51,803 nt of DNA, from positions 1 through 51,803 of the forward strand of contig NZ_JARWQD010000257.1 in the NCBI RefSeq assembly GCF_029869545.1. The letters are read 5' to 3'. The position numbers and the translations under genes were made by a program. Of the stretch, positions 1 to 10,459 are shown piece by piece (position 1 is the first letter of the stretch; each line of letters begins with the position of its first letter). This DNA is from Nocardia wallacei. Lineage in GTDB: Bacteria > Actinomycetota > Actinomycetes > Mycobacteriales > Mycobacteriaceae. The notes beneath the pieces were generated by a model. That model worked only from the letters and a program-made list of their open reading frames with translations, did no database searches and was not told the origin of the DNA.

Positions 1-13
1 CCGGTACCGTCTC

Positions 14-37
14 ACCGGGGCCGGGACCCCCGGTTTT
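14..37 (+). terminator. Candidate rho-independent terminator (rightward)
   Basis: A 7-bp perfect stem (ACCGGGG at 14-20 pairing with CCCCGGT at 28-34) with a 7-nt loop is followed by a short T run (34-37). In this orientation it would stop transcription arriving from the left, that is, from a gene outside the window that converges on the aftB operon. It has no T run in the leftward direction, so it is a poor terminator for aftB. The rest of 1-256 shows no gene I can support, only a small hairpin at 227-243 (ACCGCA/TGCGGT) that might serve the aftB end. Confidence 0.4.
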
Positions 38-256
38 CCGCGCCCCCACCCCACTCCCACGCCTCCAATTTTGTGTCCGCTCTTCCCGTGGGGCGGCGGG
101 CCCGGGCCGCTTCTTGCGGATCCCCGTCGCAACGCATGCGAACACACGCCCCCGACGGACGTACTCATGGGAGCCTATCGCTTCGACGATGCCTCCGCGT
201 TACCAAATTGAGACAGAGTGGCGAAGACCGCAGGTTTTGCGGTGACGCACTCCTGC

Positions 257-2272
257 TTAATTCGGAACCGGGGGTGGGATCGGATCGACCAGATCGCAAC
301 GCTGGATCTCGTACTTGGGCACCCGCTCGATGCGGTACTTCGCGAAATCGAGCGACTGGATGATGTTGCTCTTGAACCGCTGGAACGTCAGCGGCGCGCG
401 ATAGGACGCGAGCAGGTCCTGGGTGGCCGGGCAGCTCAGCGCCGTGCGGGCCTGGATGACCCACTTCTCGTCCATGAACCAGGGCATCCAGGGGTGCCGG
501 TCCACCATGCCGGTGTCCACGAGCACCCAGTCCGGGTAGAGGTTCTTGTCGTGCCCGATGCGCCCGTCGACCAGCCGGTCGGTGTGCGCGGCCAGCGGGT
601 AGGCCAGGCCCTCCTGGTCGATCACGCGCACGCTCAGCGGGACGTTCATGCTCGTCATGCCGAGGTTCAGGAAGTACACCGTATGCCCGGCGCCGCCCTC
701 GGGGATCGGCAGCGGCGGCGGGGCGACGTACCACATCATGAACGACGGCGAGTTGATCAGCAGCCCGCCGTCCGGGGTGTTCTCGATGGCCTGCACCATC
801 GCGCGCATGCGGGGGTAGTCCAGGTAGTCCTCGGCCAGGATCGGATGGTCGTGACCGCTGTTGAGGACGTAGTAGATCCGCTCGTCGACGATGCCGGTGG
901 CGCTGAGCTGGCTGCCGGAGGTATTGGCGACGGTGCCGGACACGTACAGGGCCCAGCCGACTGTGGCCACCCAGGCCGCCACGGGCACCGCGAACGACCA
1001 GTGCACCCACCGCGCGCCGCCCCGCGCGCGGTCGGGCAGCCGGATCGGCAGCACCGCCACCGGCAGCAGCAGGATGAACAGCTGGGGCAGCAGCATCCGC
1101 CCGTGCATGAAGTCGCCGCCGACGCGAATGTTGAACAGCACCAGCAGCAGTCCGCCGACCAGCATCAGGGTGACCACGGCAGCGGGCGTGCGCAGCCACC
1201 GCTGCAGGCGGCGCGACCGGCGCTCGATGCCGTTGTCGAGGTCGGAGGCACCCGTCGCACCGGCGGATCGCCGCGAGCGCACGAGCAGCACCGCCAGCAC
1301 CGCCAGCACCAGCAGCGGCAGCCACAGGAAGTACGGGCCGACCAGATCCCAGAGGTAGGTGAAGCCCTGCGCCCACTTGGCGCCCCCGGCCTCCTTGGCC
1401 ACGGCGGTATTCGGATAGGGCAGGCCGTAGTAGCCCATCCGCCAGATCTGATAGCCCACCGGCACGGCGCCGCCGATCGCCACCAGCAGGGCTCGAATCA
1501 CGAGGGGCCGCAGGCGCTCCGGCAGCCACGCGTATCGCAGCGCGTCCGGCATCGGCGCGCAGAAGACCAGCAGCAGCGCCAGGCCGCCCAGGACGGTCAT
1601 CTCCGGGCGGACCAGCCACGACAGCCCCGCCCAGAACACCAGCCCGAAATAGCTCGGCAGGCCGGGCCGCCCGGCCTGGCTCCAGCGGATCAGCAGGTAC
1701 CACAGCACCCCGAGCCAGAAGATGACCAGGCAGTTCTCCAGCCCCGAACTCGCGTAGTCGCGGGCCGGGGGCACCGCGATGTAGACCAGGGCACCCGCAG
1801 GAACGAGCAGGTGGCCCGCGGAGCTGCCGCCCCACAGCCGGGCCGACCCCAGCATGGCGAACACGACCGCCAGCACCGACAGCACCAGCGCCACGGCGAG
1901 CACCACGTACTCGAGCCGGGCCTGGGTGAGCCAGCTGAAGAACCAGACGACGTAGGTCCAGGCGGCGCTGGTGTTGGTCTCCACCCGCTCGTCCGCGTTG
2001 AAGACCGGGCCGTTACCGGCCAGCAGGTTGCGCACGGTGCGCAGCACGATGAGCCCGTCGTCGGCGATCCAGCGGCGCTGCCAGGCGCCGGTCGCGAACA
2101 GGACCCCGGTGAGCACGATCCCACCGACGAAAGTGGCCCGGGACAACCGCGCGAAGCGGGAGGCGCTCGCCTCCCGCTCGTAGTCGCCGACCGCCAGCGT
2201 GCTGGTCGGCGGTCCGCCTTCGCGCTCTTCTCCCGCTACCAACCTCTCGTCAGGTGAGATAGACAGCGACAC
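257..2272 (-). CDS. aftB: Terminal beta-(1->2)-arabinofuranosyltransferase AftB
   Basis: A 671-residue polytopic membrane protein of the GT-C type. AftB uses decaprenyl-phosphoryl-arabinose on the outer face of the membrane to add the terminal beta-1,2-linked arabinofuranose of arabinogalactan and lipoarabinomannan. After a short cytoplasmic tail and first membrane helix comes an Asp-Asp-containing loop (RWIADDGLIVLRTVRNLLAG), the place of the GT-C acidic motif, then a series of hydrophobic segments and a soluble C-terminal third from about residue 430. The length is slightly above the roughly 630 of the M. tuberculosis protein. The GTG start at 2272 overlaps the ubiA end by 23 bp and has a GGAG about 8 nt upstream. 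It is last in the glf-glfT2-PAP2-ubiA-aftB operon, the same order as Rv3809c-Rv3805c, which makes the call strong. Confidence 0.9.
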   Translation of the reverse strand: MSLSISPDERLVAGEEREGGPPTSTLAVGDYEREASASRFARLSRATFVGGIVLTGVLFATGAWQRRWIADDGLIVLRTVRNLLAGNGPVFNADERVETNTSAAWTYVVWFFSWLTQARLEYVVLAVALVLSVLAVVFAMLGSARLWGGSSAGHLLVPAGALVYIAVPPARDYASSGLENCLVIFWLGVLWYLLIRWSQAGRPGLPSYFGLVFWAGLSWLVRPEMTVLGGLALLLVFCAPMPDALRYAWLPERLRPLVIRALLVAIGGAVPVGYQIWRMGYYGLPYPNTAVAKEAGGAKWAQGFTYLWDLVGPYFLWLPLLVLAVLAVLLVRSRRSAGATGASDLDNGIERRSRRLQRWLRTPAAVVTLMLVGGLLLVLFNIRVGGDFMHGRMLLPQLFILLLPVAVLPIRLPDRARGGARWVHWSFAVPVAAWVATVGWALYVSGTVANTSGSQLSATGIVDERIYYVLNSGHDHPILAEDYLDYPRMRAMVQAIENTPDGGLLINSPSFMMWYVAPPPLPIPEGGAGHTVYFLNLGMTSMNVPLSVRVIDQEGLAYPLAAHTDRLVDGRIGHDKNLYPDWVLVDTGMVDRHPWMPWFMDEKWVIQARTALSCPATQDLLASYRAPLTFQRFKSNIIQSLDFAKYRIERVPKYEIQRCDLVDPIPPPVPN

Positions 2273-3179
2273 CTACCGCTCCGATCCAGGCGATGGCCAG
2301 TACTTGCAGTACGCGATCCCCCAGGGCGATCTCTTCGGGTTCACCGGCCTCGCCACCATCGACGTCGACCGCATAGCGCAGGATTGCGATAGTAAACGGG
2401 ATCATCGAGATCGCGAACCACTGGTTGTCCTTGTGATCGGATTCGAAGGCCCACAATCCATAGAAGACGACCACCGCGGTGGCCGACAGGGTCCAGATGA
2501 AGCGCAGGTAGGTCGGCGTGTAGTACTGCAGCGACTTACGGATCTTCGCACCGGTGTCGAGCGCGATCTTCAGCTCCGCGTAGCGCTTTCCGGCCGCCAT
2601 GAACAGCGAGCCGAACGCCATGATCAGCAGGAACCATTGCGACAGATGGATATTCGCGGCGGCACCGCCGGCGACCGCGCGCAGCAGGAAGCCCGACGAC
2701 ACGATGCAGATGTCGAGCACCGCCTGATGCTTGAGCCCGAAGCAGTAGGCCAGCTGGATGCCGATATAGATCGCCATCACCACGGCCAGCTGCCACGACG
2801 CCACGAACGACACCGCGATGGACCCGACCAGCAGCACCACCGACAGCGCGTACGCGATGTTCACCGGGAGGACCCCGGCGGCGATCGGCCGGTAGCGCTT
2901 GGTCGGGTGCGCCCGGTCCGCCTCCACGTCCAGCGCGTCGTTGATCAGGTAGATGCCCGAGGCCGCCATGCAGAACACGACGAACGCGATGCCGACGTGC
3001 CCGAGCACGGACGCGCTCGACACCGCATCCTTACCCGCCGCCAGCGGAGCCGCCAGCACCAGGACGTTCTTCACCCACTGACGCGGGCGGACGGCCTTGA
3101 CGATGCCACCGGCCAGGGACTTCGGCGGTCCCTTGATGACGGCCTCGTCCAGGTCGACGCTGGTCGGCTCTTCACTCAT
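2250..3179 (-). CDS. ubiA: Decaprenyl-phosphate phosphoribosyltransferase UbiA
   Basis: An integral membrane prenyltransferase of the UbiA superfamily (309 residues from the ATG at 3179). In mycolata it joins phosphoribosyl pyrophosphate to decaprenyl phosphate, the first committed step toward the arabinose donor decaprenyl-phosphoryl-arabinose. The family signature NDALDVEADRAHPTKRYRPI is present, as is a second Asp-rich region near the C-terminus (YAVDVDGGEAGEPEE). Hydrophobic segments run throughout. A GTG at 3209 would add 10 residues, but the ATG at 3179 matches the usual N-terminus (MSEE...) and has AGGAAAG upstream. The ATG lies 1 nt beyond the stop of the preceding PAP2 gene, and the 3' end overlaps aftB, so coupling is likely. 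Confidence 0.9.
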   Translation of the reverse strand: MSEEPTSVDLDEAVIKGPPKSLAGGIVKAVRPRQWVKNVLVLAAPLAAGKDAVSSASVLGHVGIAFVVFCMAASGIYLINDALDVEADRAHPTKRYRPIAAGVLPVNIAYALSVVLLVGSIAVSFVASWQLAVVMAIYIGIQLAYCFGLKHQAVLDICIVSSGFLLRAVAGGAAANIHLSQWFLLIMAFGSLFMAAGKRYAELKIALDTGAKIRKSLQYYTPTYLRFIWTLSATAVVVFYGLWAFESDHKDNQWFAISMIPFTIAILRYAVDVDGGEAGEPEEIALGDRVLQVLAIAWIGAVGVAVYLT

Positions 3180-3180
3180 A

Positions 3181-3780
3181 TCAACGAGGGTTCTTTCCTG
3201 TGCGGTCACGGGCGGTTCTCTTTTCGGCGGCTAGCACGGCAGCTGCGGATACGGCGCCCAGCGCGGATCCGGCGAGCACGTCCGAGGGATAGTGCACCCC
3301 GAGCACGACCCGGGACAACAGCATCGGCGGCACGAGCACCGCAGGCAAGGGTAGCCCGGTGAGTCGCCCGAGCAATACCGCCGCCGCCGTCGTGGAGGTC
3401 GCGTGCGAGGACGGGAAGCTCAGCTTGCTCGGCGTCGACACGTTGACCTGCACCGACGGGTCGTGCGGGCGGGGGCGGCGCACAATGCGCTTGATGATCA
3501 CCGACGCGGCGTGCGCACCGAAGGCGCCCACGGCGACACCGGCCCACTGGCGGCGGCGAGGCTTGTCCAGCAGCGCGCCGACGGCGCCGATGCCCATCCA
3601 GCCGAGCGAATGCTCGCCGAAATGCGACATGCCCCGCGCGGCCTTGATCACCGCGGGGTTGCCGCCGATGGTCCCCTGTACCGCATTGATGATCTTGACC
3701 TCGGCCGGTGATCCCGTTGCCGGTTCGGGGACGACGCGCAGGTGCGGGGCGTCGACCGGCTCGGGCGCGGGTGCTGTCAT
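3181..3780 (-). CDS. PAP2-superfamily membrane phosphatase (Rv3807c-like)
   Basis: 199 residues, with the phosphatidic-acid-phosphatase signature in order: KRIVRRPRP (K-x6-RP), SFPSSHAT (PSGH-like) and SRVVLGVHYPSDVLAG (SR-x5-H-x3-D). In the mycobacterial operon the homolog has been proposed to remove the phosphate from decaprenyl-phosphoribose 5-phosphate, which would fit its place between glfT2 and ubiA. That role is inference here. The frame is open much further upstream, but that part is an antisense-free shadow of glfT2. The ATG at 3780 overlaps the glfT2 stop by 4 bp (ATGA), which settles the start. Several C-terminal hydrophobic segments suggest membrane anchoring. Confidence 0.85.
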   Translation of the reverse strand: MTAPAPEPVDAPHLRVVPEPATGSPAEVKIINAVQGTIGGNPAVIKAARGMSHFGEHSLGWMGIGAVGALLDKPRRRQWAGVAVGAFGAHAASVIIKRIVRRPRPHDPSVQVNVSTPSKLSFPSSHATSTTAAAVLLGRLTGLPLPAVLVPPMLLSRVVLGVHYPSDVLAGSALGAVSAAAVLAAEKRTARDRTGKNPR

Positions 3781-5831
3781 TGCTGGCTGTCTTTCTCGTC
3801 GAGGCGTCGGGCACCGATCCCGAAGGCGTTCTCCCAGGCCGCGGTGCTGGTCAGGCGCGGATGTGCGGCACGATACTGGTCGCGCAGCGCGGGGAAGCGG
3901 GCGGCCAGCTCGCGGCGCAGCCGCATCGCCTCCTTGAACAGCCCCCAGGCCTGGCGCGGATCGCGCTTGCGGTAGACCACGCCGCGGCCGTCGGCGGTGG
4001 TGACGGTGACGCCGTCCACCTGCGAGAGCAGGAACCAGCGCGCGTCGAGGGTCGGGACGTTGAGCTGCGGCCGCTCGTGGTGTTCGTTCTTGGCCGGGCG
4101 CAGGTTGTGCAGCACGCCCTTGCCGAGCCGGACGATCTTGGCGATCGGATTGCCCGGCTCGCCGACCGCGCCCACATCCGCGCCGCTGGCCAGCGGCAGC
4201 TCGGTGGACGAGGCCAGGGTCACCGCGTCCGGGAAGTCCTTGCGCATCTGCGCCACGCTGCCCAGCGCGGTCGGCAGCAGGTCGAACAGCCGGTCCGGTC
4301 CGGCCATGAAGTCGCGGATCGCCTGGTTCTGGATGGCGACCGTCGAATACTCCAGGCACAGCAGGTGTTTCAGCGTGGCCTTGATGGTGTTGAGCACCAT
4401 CGGCCGGCCGTCGTTGGGCAGGTGCAGGGTGGCGACGACGAGACGGTTGCGCAGATGGAAGTACGCCTGCCAGTCGATGGCGTCGTCCTTGTCGCTCCAC
4501 GCCATATGCCACACCGCCGCCCCGGGCAGCGTGACGGTCGGGTACCCGGCGGCGCGGGCGCGCAGGCCGTATTCGACGTCGTCCCACTTCAGGAACAGCG
4601 GCAGCGGCTGGCCGAGCTGCTCGGCGACCACGCGCGGGATGACGCAGGTCCACCAGCCGTTGAAGTCGACGTCGATGCGCCGGTGCAGCAGCTTGGAGTT
4701 GTCGCGGTCGCGCAGCGGATACTTCGAGAAGTCGTGGTCGTATTCGACATTGGGCGCCGCGGTCCACATCCAGATGCCGCGGTCGACCACCTCGCCCATG
4801 GTGTGCAGGTGCGAACGCTCCTGCAGGTTCAGCATCTGACCGCCGACCAGCGTCGGCGTGCGCGAGAACCGGGCGAAGGCCAGCGCGCGCAGGATGCAGT
4901 CGGGCTCGATCTCGATGTCGTCGTCCATGTAGACGATGTACTGGGCGTCGGTGGTCTTCAGCGCCTCGTACATGACCCGGCTGTAGCCGCCCGAGCCGCC
5001 CAGGTTGGGCTGGTTGTGAATGGCCAGCCGATCGCCCAGCACCGCCGCGGCCTCGGTGAAACCGGGCTCGTCGACCACCTTGCGGGTGCCCTGGTCGGGG
5101 ATGATGACCGCGGTGATCTTCTCCAGCACCAGCGGGTCCGAGCCCAGGGCCGCAAGGGTGTTGACGCAGTCGGTCGGGCGGTTGAAGGTCGGCATGCCGA
5201 CCGCGATGCTGCCCTCGCCGGGCGCCTCGAGCGGCGCGTACCAGCCGCCGCTGCGCAACTCGACATGCGAGTCGGAGGTGATGTCGAACCAGATCCACCC
5301 ACCGTCCTCGAACGGACCGAGGTCCACCTCGAATTCGACATGAATTCCGGCCGAACCCGCGCCGGAACCGAGCGAGTCCGCCTCCCTGTCCCCGGCATCC
5401 CCACCCACATTCCCGGCAAACGCATCCCCACCCACATTCCCGGCATGCTTTCGGCCGGGATCCCCCGGACTGCTGAACTCATTGCCCTGCACGTGAATTC
5501 GCGAACCGTCGGCCTTGGACCGGTACACGTCCACGCGGCCGTGGCCGGACAGCTCCAGCCGCAACACCACCGACGGCAGGATCGTCCAGCGCCGCCAGTA
5601 GCTGGCGGGCACGGCGTTGAAGTAGGTGCAGAACGACACCTCGGATTCGGCGCCGATCGACAGCGACGTGCGCGAGGTCGCATGTGCGCGACGGGCATTG
5701 GTCGCCGACTCCTCCAGATAGAGGGTGCGCACGTCCAGCGGTTCACCCGGCCGCGGCAGGATGATGCGCTGCAGCAGGGATTTCGCGCGGGTCTCGGTGG
5801 TTGTCGTCATCTCTTCCAGCGTCGTCGTCAT
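3777..5831 (-). CDS. glfT2: Galactofuranosyltransferase GlfT2
   Basis: A GT2-family polymerase of 684 residues that builds the alternating beta-(1->5)/beta-(1->6) galactan chain from UDP-galactofuranose on the inner membrane face. Seen in order: an N-terminal beta-barrel domain, the nucleotide-binding start (GMPTFNRP near 212), the metal-binding DDD triad (303-305), the catalytic acidic pair in KWDDVEYG (417-418), and the WHMAW histidine (442). It is about 47 residues longer than the 637-residue M. tuberculosis enzyme. Most of the excess is one Gly/Asp-rich insertion at about residues 120-161 that contains a 9-residue tandem repeat (AGNVGGDA twice). The ATG at 5831 lies 10 bp after glf. An internal ATG at 5810 is an alternative start. 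Confidence 0.93.
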   Translation of the reverse strand: MTTTLEEMTTTTETRAKSLLQRIILPRPGEPLDVRTLYLEESATNARRAHATSRTSLSIGAESEVSFCTYFNAVPASYWRRWTILPSVVLRLELSGHGRVDVYRSKADGSRIHVQGNEFSSPGDPGRKHAGNVGGDAFAGNVGGDAGDREADSLGSGAGSAGIHVEFEVDLGPFEDGGWIWFDITSDSHVELRSGGWYAPLEAPGEGSIAVGMPTFNRPTDCVNTLAALGSDPLVLEKITAVIIPDQGTRKVVDEPGFTEAAAVLGDRLAIHNQPNLGGSGGYSRVMYEALKTTDAQYIVYMDDDIEIEPDCILRALAFARFSRTPTLVGGQMLNLQERSHLHTMGEVVDRGIWMWTAAPNVEYDHDFSKYPLRDRDNSKLLHRRIDVDFNGWWTCVIPRVVAEQLGQPLPLFLKWDDVEYGLRARAAGYPTVTLPGAAVWHMAWSDKDDAIDWQAYFHLRNRLVVATLHLPNDGRPMVLNTIKATLKHLLCLEYSTVAIQNQAIRDFMAGPDRLFDLLPTALGSVAQMRKDFPDAVTLASSTELPLASGADVGAVGEPGNPIAKIVRLGKGVLHNLRPAKNEHHERPQLNVPTLDARWFLLSQVDGVTVTTADGRGVVYRKRDPRQAWGLFKEAMRLRRELAARFPALRDQYRAAHPRLTSTAAWENAFGIGARRLDEKDSQQ
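5395..5447 (-). repeat. 27-bp minisatellite inside glfT2
   Basis: A 24-bp unit beginning GCATCCCCACCC occurs at 5395-5418 and, without a mismatch, at 5422-5445. The period of 27 bp is exactly nine codons. The repeat encodes AGNVGGDA twice and keeps the reading frame. A partial third unit (CCCGGCAT) touches it on the left, at 5391. This kind of frame-preserving array can change copy number by slippage, so the GlfT2 loop length may vary between strains. Confidence 0.85.
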
Positions 5832-5841
5832 TCGGCCGCGC

Positions 5842-7593
<1,752 letters not shown>

Positions 7594-7597
<4 letters not shown>

Positions 7598-8526
7598 GAA
7601 TCCTGCTCGCCGGGGCCACCGGCACCATCAGTTCCGCCCTGATCCCCCAACTGATTTCGGCCGGGCACACCGTCTACGGGCTCACCCGCAACACCCGCGG
7701 CGCCCAGCGGCTCACCGAATCCGGTGTGCGGCCGGTGGTCGCGGACATGATGGACGCCGAAGCGCTGCTCACCGCCGTCGACGGGCTGCGTGCCGACGCG
7801 GTGGTGCACCAGGCCACGGCGTTGACCCGCACCCCGACCCGGCATCGCGACCTGTACGCCACCGACGCGCTGCGCGACGAGGGCACCGGCAACCTGCTGC
7901 GGGCGGCGAAAGCCCTGGGGGCACAACGGTTCGTGACCCAGTCGTTCTTCCTCGGCTACGGCTGGCGCGACCACGGCCCGGCGCCGCTCACCGAGGACCG
8001 GCCGTTCGCGCAGGTCGAGGGCGGGCCGTTCGACCCGCACCTGAGGTCGCTGCGGTCCAACGAGGATCAGGTGCTCGGCTTCGGCGGGATCGCCCTGCGC
8101 TACGGGCTGTTCTACGGTCCGGAGCCCGCCACGTTCGGCATGATGGACAGCCTGCGGCGGCGGAGGCTCCCGGTGCCGCGGCACGCCGCGACCCTGCATC
8201 CGATCCACATCGAGGATGCCGCGTCCGCGACCGTCGCCGCGCTGGAGCGCGGGCGCCCCGGCCGGGCGTACAACATCGCCGACGACGAACCGGCCGATAT
8301 GGGCGACTACCTCGACACCCTCGCGGCCACCGCGGACGCCCCGCCCCCGCGCCGCATCCCCGGCTGGCTGCTGCGCACCACCCCGTACCTGCACGCCCTC
8401 CTGGTCCGCAGCCATATCCGCCTCGACACGACCATGGCCAGGCACGAACTCGGCTGGGCACCGAAGTACCCCACCTATCGCGAGGGTATGTCCGGGCTTC
8501 CCACTGCTGGCACAACAAGACAATGA
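7594..8526 (+). CDS. NAD-dependent epimerase/dehydratase-type SDR protein
   Basis: 310 residues with the extended-SDR Rossmann start (RILLAGATGTISSALIPQL) and an SDR-like C-terminal half (GRAYNIADDEP, LGWAPKYPTYREGM). The usual catalytic Tyr-x3-Lys is not obvious: where it is expected the protein reads LRSNEDQVL, followed by the typical ALRYGLFYGPE. It may therefore bind NAD(P) without classical SDR catalysis, or belong to an atypical branch. The substrate is unknown. Its start overlaps the stop of the membrane-protein gene by 4 bp. Confidence 0.8.
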
Positions 8527-8530
8527 CCGG

Positions 8531-9175
8531 ATGGAGTACTTCGATTGCCGCGCGGCGTACAGGGCGGCGCTGCGCGACCGAGTGCGGCCCCTGCTGCGGG
8601 CGCGAGGTTGGCGCGGAACCGCCCCGACCTGGACCTTCACGAACGAGGTCGGCAACAGGGCCATCGTGAATTTCCAGGCCAGCCGGTATTCGAATCGCTG
8701 GGATTACATGTTCATGGTCAATCTGATGGTCCAGCCCCGCCCTTGGATCGAGTATTGGAACGAGCAGCCCGGAGGTGAAGTGGGCACGGATTGGGGTCTG
8801 TGGGGGAGCCACCTGAGCGGCACCTGCGGGCTCAACCGCGGTCATTCCTCGATCGATTGGGGATTTCGGACCGAAGCCGAATCGGTCGCCTGCTTCGACG
8901 AGGTGATCGAGCGGCTCACCGACGAGGCACTGCCGACGCTCGACCGCATGCTCGACAACGACCACCTCCTCGACCACTTCCGCCGTACCAGCAGGAACGG
9001 GCTGAGTCACCCGCTGCTGCTCGCGGAATACGGTCCCAGCGAGGAACTCACCGCGGCATGCCGGGTATTGATCGACACACCGGAGGACGCCGACTGGCCG
9101 ACGCCCTTCGCGGACTCGCTCCATGCCTGGATCATGGACAGGGTCGGTGGCTCACCTCACGAACGGCCTGCGTGA
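8531..9175 (+). CDS. DUF4304-like hypothetical protein
   Basis: 214 residues, soluble, rich in Trp and Arg. The N-terminal half has the layout of DUF4304 proteins: an amphipathic first helix (FDCRAAYRAALRDRVRPLLR), GW, a strand (TWTFTNEVGNRAIVNFQASR), then a second strand pair and a helical C-terminus. The function of the family is not known; members are scattered in accessory and immunity-like gene sets. It starts 4 bp after the SDR gene with no strong Shine-Dalgarno, so expression probably depends on translational coupling. The family call is from pattern, not from a search. Confidence 0.6.
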   Translation: MEYFDCRAAYRAALRDRVRPLLRARGWRGTAPTWTFTNEVGNRAIVNFQASRYSNRWDYMFMVNLMVQPRPWIEYWNEQPGGEVGTDWGLWGSHLSGTCGLNRGHSSIDWGFRTEAESVACFDEVIERLTDEALPTLDRMLDNDHLLDHFRRTSRNGLSHPLLLAEYGPSEELTAACRVLIDTPEDADWPTPFADSLHAWIMDRVGGSPHERPA

Positions 9176-9273
9176 CCCGAGAATTGCGGCCATGTGGGGA
9201 GCCTGCGATGTCGTTAGCCTGGTCCGAGATCGGTTTCGGCAGTTCGACGAGTTCGCCATCGAGAGGATCCGAG

Positions 9274-9747
9274 ATGTCCTTCAGTTCGTTGTCACGCGCA
9301 CTCGCCTGCGGTTTCGCCGGTGCCGCGGCACTTTTCGCGATCGCGCCGACCGCCGCGGCGGACCCGCCCGAATGGGAGGTCCCGAAATCCTGCTCCGGGA
9401 CCTTCCCGACCAGCGATGGTGCGGCAGATGTGGAGTCCTGCCTCTACCTCTACGAGGGAGCGCTGCGCGCCTACGGAAGTCTCACCGCCGAGACCGGCGG
9501 ATCGACCGTCGACAACTGCACGATGGTCGTGACGGTGATCGACAAGGACGCGTACGCGAGCGGGCTGCCCACCGAGATCATCGCGACCAGCAACGCCATG
9601 CCCTGCTTCAACGGCAGCTACCCTTCGCCCCCGTTGACGATCGGCAAGGACCGGGTAATGCCCGGCCACCGCTACACCAGCTTCACCGAAATCACCCACA
9701 ACGGCCAGGGCGTAGCCCGCATCTACAGCCCCGAGCTGATCCCCTGA
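9274..9747 (+). CDS. Small secreted protein
   Basis: 157 residues with a classical Sec signal peptide: MSFSSLSRALACGFAGAAAL, then AIAPTAAA followed by DPPEWEV, with likely cleavage after the AAA at about residue 29. The mature part of about 128 residues has four cysteines (the C of KSC, ESC, DNC and MPC), compatible with two disulfides, and no recognised domain. The ATG at 9274 has GAGAGGA upstream. The open frame extends further 5' but the signal peptide fixes the start. It converges with the next gene across 24 bp. Confidence 0.75.
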   Translation: MSFSSLSRALACGFAGAAALFAIAPTAAADPPEWEVPKSCSGTFPTSDGAADVESCLYLYEGALRAYGSLTAETGGSTVDNCTMVVTVIDKDAYASGLPTEIIATSNAMPCFNGSYPSPPLTIGKDRVMPGHRYTSFTEITHNGQGVARIYSPELIP

Positions 9748-9768
9748 TCCCGCGGCGGTCGCCGGATC
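9746..9768. terminator. Candidate shared hairpin between convergent genes
   Basis: GATCC (9746-9750) pairs with GGATC (9764-9768), and GGCG (9754-9757) with CGCC (9760-9763), leaving a 3-nt bulge. It lies between two convergent stops. There is no clear T run on either side, so the terminator call is weak. Confidence 0.3.
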
Positions 9769-9771
9769 CCC

Positions 9772-10323
9772 TCAGTAATAGGGGTAGGGCGGGTATTGAG
9801 GCTGACGCCCCTCGGCGCACCAGCGCTTGGTGGAACCGGCGAGGGTCAGGGCGAGCATCAGGACCGCCAGCAGGACGCCGACGGCGCCCGGGATCGCCGC
9901 CGCGGGAACCGGGGAGGTCAGCCCGGCCACCGTGCCGCCGAGCCCGCCGAGCAACCCGAGGCTCGACAGCGTGATCAGGATGACCCGACCGCCGTTCCTG
10001 CGGTTCATCAGCAGAATGCCCCCGATCAGCCACAGCAGGACGACCAGGCCCTCGATCCCGATCATCAGGAAGAACACGGCCGCGGTGCCGTCACCTCCGC
10101 CATACCGGTCGTCGTGTAGCTCGTTGGCCACACCGACCGTGGCGACGATCCCGAACACGCCGAGCAGTGACAGCAGAATCGCGAGAATCCCCGCCGTGAT
10201 GGCGGCCCCACCGCTCGCCGGTGGTTGCGGCGGATAACCGGGGTACGGATAGCCCGCGCCGTACGCGGGCTGTTCCGGATAACCATAGGCCGGGTAGCCG
10301 GGCTGGCCGTACGGGTAATTCAT
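9772..10323 (-). CDS. Tetraspan membrane protein with Tyr/Pro/Gly-rich N-terminus
   Basis: 183 residues. The first 40 are a low-complexity Pro-Gly-Tyr tail (NYPYGQPGYPAYGYPEQPAY), then four hydrophobic segments near 43-66, 82-104, 110-132 and 137-160, with a Tyr/Pro-rich C-terminal tip (PPYPYY). Many actinobacterial envelope proteins have this design; no enzymatic motif is visible. The ATG at 10323 has a strong AAGGAGG 10 nt upstream, which overrides longer in-frame starts. It lies downstream of the MerR gene on the same strand with a gap of about 136 bp. Confidence 0.7.
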   Translation of the reverse strand: MNYPYGQPGYPAYGYPEQPAYGAGYPYPGYPPQPPASGGAAITAGILAILLSLLGVFGIVATVGVANELHDDRYGGGDGTAAVFFLMIGIEGLVVLLWLIGGILLMNRRNGGRVILITLSSLGLLGGLGGTVAGLTSPVPAAAIPGAVGVLLAVLMLALTLAGSTKRWCAEGRQPQYPPYPYY

Positions 10324-10459
10324 TCGGGATCCCCCTCCTTGTCCGGGCGCGAACTCTACCGTGCGACCGCCGATTTCATCACGCCGAGCGTCGCGGTGCA
10401 CGCTCGGCGACTTGGCGGCGGGATAACGCGGAGGCGTTCGCGATCGACCCGAATCCCGG

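Noticed and set aside
165..2257. Long open frames on both strands across aftB
   Set aside because: They are high-GC shadows; only the frame at 257-2272 minus has membrane segments, family motifs and operon spacing.
3181..5298. 705-residue fusion of an Arg-rich N-terminus to the PAP2 phosphatase
   Set aside because: The N-terminal 500 residues are an out-of-frame reading of glfT2; an ATG at 3780 with an ATGA overlap gives a normal-length PAP2 protein.
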